From: Candidatus Aminicenantota bacterium
Lineage (GTDB): Bacteria > Acidobacteriota > Aminicenantia > Aminicenantales > Aminicenantaceae
Length of the DNA stretch: 7,685 bases
NCBI GenBank assembly: GCA_016926925.1
Contig: JAFGNQ010000110.1
Span: 1-7,685, forward strand
Direction: 5' to 3'
Part shown: piece by piece, positions 7,077 to 7,685 of the stretch
Layout: each line of letters opens with the position of its first letter
Position numbering within the stretch: position 1 is the stretch's first letter
Program-made: the position numbers and the translations under genes
Notes under the pieces: generated by a model
Databases searched by the model: none
What the model saw: the letters and a program-made list of their open reading frames with translations, nothing else
Told to the model about the DNA's origin: nothing

Positions 7077-7525
7077 TCTTGATCTTGATTCTGAATTTTT
7101 TCCTGAAGCTTGACTATGGCATCCAAAAAGGTCTCCGGACGCGGAGGACAACCGGGCACATAGACGTCGACCGGGATGATGTTATCGATTCCCTGGACAA
7201 CGGCATAATTGTCATAGATGCCGCCGCTGAGAGTGCAGGCCCCCACGGCAAGAACCCATTTGGGCTCGCACATTTGGTCGTAGATGGTTTTCAATACAGG
7301 TGCTTCCTTCTGAGAAATGGTGCCGACGACCATGATCAAGTCGGCTTGACGCGGGGAGAAGGTCGTCAACCCGCAACCAAAGCGGTCAAAATCCCAATGT
7401 GCACATGCTCCCGACATATACTCCATACCACAGCAAGCGGTGATAAAGGGATAATGAAAGAGCGAGAACTTCCGTCCCCAACCCAAAACATAATTCAGTT
7501 TTGTTGTTATCCAGCCTCCGGCCAT
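7052..7525 (-). CDS. nuoB: NADH-quinone oxidoreductase subunit B (cluster N2 subunit)
   Basis: PSST-homologue subunit carrying the terminal [4Fe-4S] cluster N2, the direct electron donor to quinone. It has 157 aa. All four N2 ligands are visible: the tandem C31-C32 ([10 protein letters not shown]), C97 ([14 protein letters not shown]) and C126 ([10 protein letters not shown]). Also typical are DFDRFG at 45-50, [14 protein letters not shown] at 56-69, [19 protein letters not shown] at about 79-97 and [18 protein letters not shown] at 109-126. The C-terminus ends in a basic tail (WRWKRRK) encoded by the bases that also encode the start of nuoC. The start has a good ribosome site in the 29-base nuoA-nuoB gap. 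The gene looks intact. Confidence 0.98.
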   Translation of the reverse strand: MAGGWITTKLNYVLGWGRKFSLFHYPFITACCGMEYMSGACAHWDFDRFGCGLTTFSPRQADLIMVVGTISQKEAPVLKTIYDQMCEPKWVLAVGACTLSGGIYDNYAVVQGIDNIIPVDVYVPGCPPRPETFLDAIVKLQEKIQNQDQEWRWKRRK

Positions 7526-7527
7526 AG

Positions 7528-7536
7528 CCTACCTTC
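7528..7536 (-). promoter_or_regulatory. Shine-Dalgarno of nuoB
   Basis: The minus strand reads GAAGGTAGG. The GAAGG part ends six bases before the nuoB ATG, and the AGG part lies very close to it. It lies in the short nuoA-nuoB gap and supports the start at 7525. Confidence 0.65.
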
Positions 7537-7554
7537 TTTTAATGAACTCCCCGC

Positions 7555-7685
7555 CTACCTTTCCCAAATGAAAGCTCCCTTTTTCCATGCATAGATAAAT
7601 CCGATGACCAAAATGGAGATATAAACGAACATCAGAATCAGCACCGTAGAACCCAGACCTTTGAATACCAGGGCCCAAGGATAGA
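7555..7685 (-). CDS. nuoA: NADH-quinone oxidoreductase subunit A, C-terminal part (cut by right edge)
   Basis: These are the last 42 codons and stop (TAG) of the small membrane subunit (ND3 homologue), which helps form the quinone cavity with NuoH. The visible part starts YPWALVFKGLG, the conserved motif before the last membrane helix (families usually have F/LYPWA). A hydrophobic span (STVLILMFVYISILVIGFIYA) follows, then the typical ending AWKKGAFIWER. The start and the first two helices lie beyond the window. It stands first in the visible cluster, as expected for nuoA, so the operon promoter should be outside the window to the right. The fragment is short, but motif and position together make the call firm. 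Confidence 0.94.
   Translation of the reverse strand, partial: YPWALVFKGLGSTVLILMFVYISILVIGFIYAWKKGAFIWER

Noticed and set aside
7077..7151. N-terminal extension of nuoC to ATG 7151
   Set aside because: The added residues are unlike NuoC and arise from nuoB coding sequence read in another frame. An internal start fits the family better.
7079..7594. Plus-strand open frame of 171 codons across nuoB and the nuoA end
   Set aside because: It crosses two real genes and their gap on the opposite strand and has no domain or ribosome-site support.
1..7685. Search for CRISPR arrays, tRNA or rRNA genes, insertion sequences, terminators and long repeats
   Set aside because: Coding sequence fills nearly the whole window, with the longest gap about 29 bases. 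No repeat arrays, inverted repeats with U-tracts or RNA gene signatures were seen by eye.

Overview
The window is one tightly packed, co-directional gene cluster on the minus strand. It encodes the first nine subunits of the 14-subunit respiratory NADH:quinone oxidoreductase (complex I, NDH-1) in the canonical order nuoA-B-C-D-E-F-G-H-I. Transcription runs from high to low coordinates. nuoA is cut by the right edge (only its last 42 codons are present). After nuoI, where nuoJ would normally follow, comes the 5' half of a metallo-beta-lactamase (MBL) fold hydrolase gene, cut by the left edge. All real genes are on the minus strand, and the long plus-strand open frames are mirror images of nuo codons.

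Layout from promoter-distal right to left: nuoA (partial, 7555-7685), nuoB (7052-7525), nuoC (6585-7076), nuoD (5257-6588), nuoE (4787-5260), nuoF (3535-4782, GTG start), nuoG (1960-3513), nuoH (891-1967), nuoI (416-889), MBL-fold gene (1-419, partial). Junctions are a 29-nt gap (A/B), a 25-nt overlap (B/C), ATGA overlaps (C/D, D/E and I/MBL), a 4-nt gap (E/F), a 21-nt gap (F/G), an 8-nt overlap (G/H) and a 1-nt gap (H/I). This points to one polycistronic message with extensive translational coupling. No intergenic stretch is long enough to hold a promoter or terminator, so the promoter must lie upstream of nuoA, outside the window.

Function: NuoE, F and G form the NADH-oxidising module (FMN plus Fe-S clusters N1a, N3, N1b, N4, N5 and an N7-type site). 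NuoB, C, D and I form the connecting module (N2, N6a, N6b and the quinone site). NuoH and NuoA are the membrane subunits at the quinone-cavity/proton-pump interface. All cluster-ligating cysteines examined are present, so the complex looks functional and NADH-linked. The distal pump subunits (NuoJ-N) are not in the window.

Organism: a bacterium of moderate GC (roughly half by eye). Separate nuoC and nuoD, a short NuoG (517 aa) with a reduced molybdopterin-type domain, the NMGPSHPAMHG-type NuoD and the QDRIGANRA-type NuoH resemble the complex I of deltaproteobacterial, Acidobacteriota/Aminicenantes-like and related Gram-negative lineages rather than enterobacteria or alphaproteobacteria. The phylum cannot be fixed from this alone. 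The window is mostly ordinary. The points worth a second look are the MBL gene coupled to nuoI, an apparent insertion in NuoD and the reduced NuoG.
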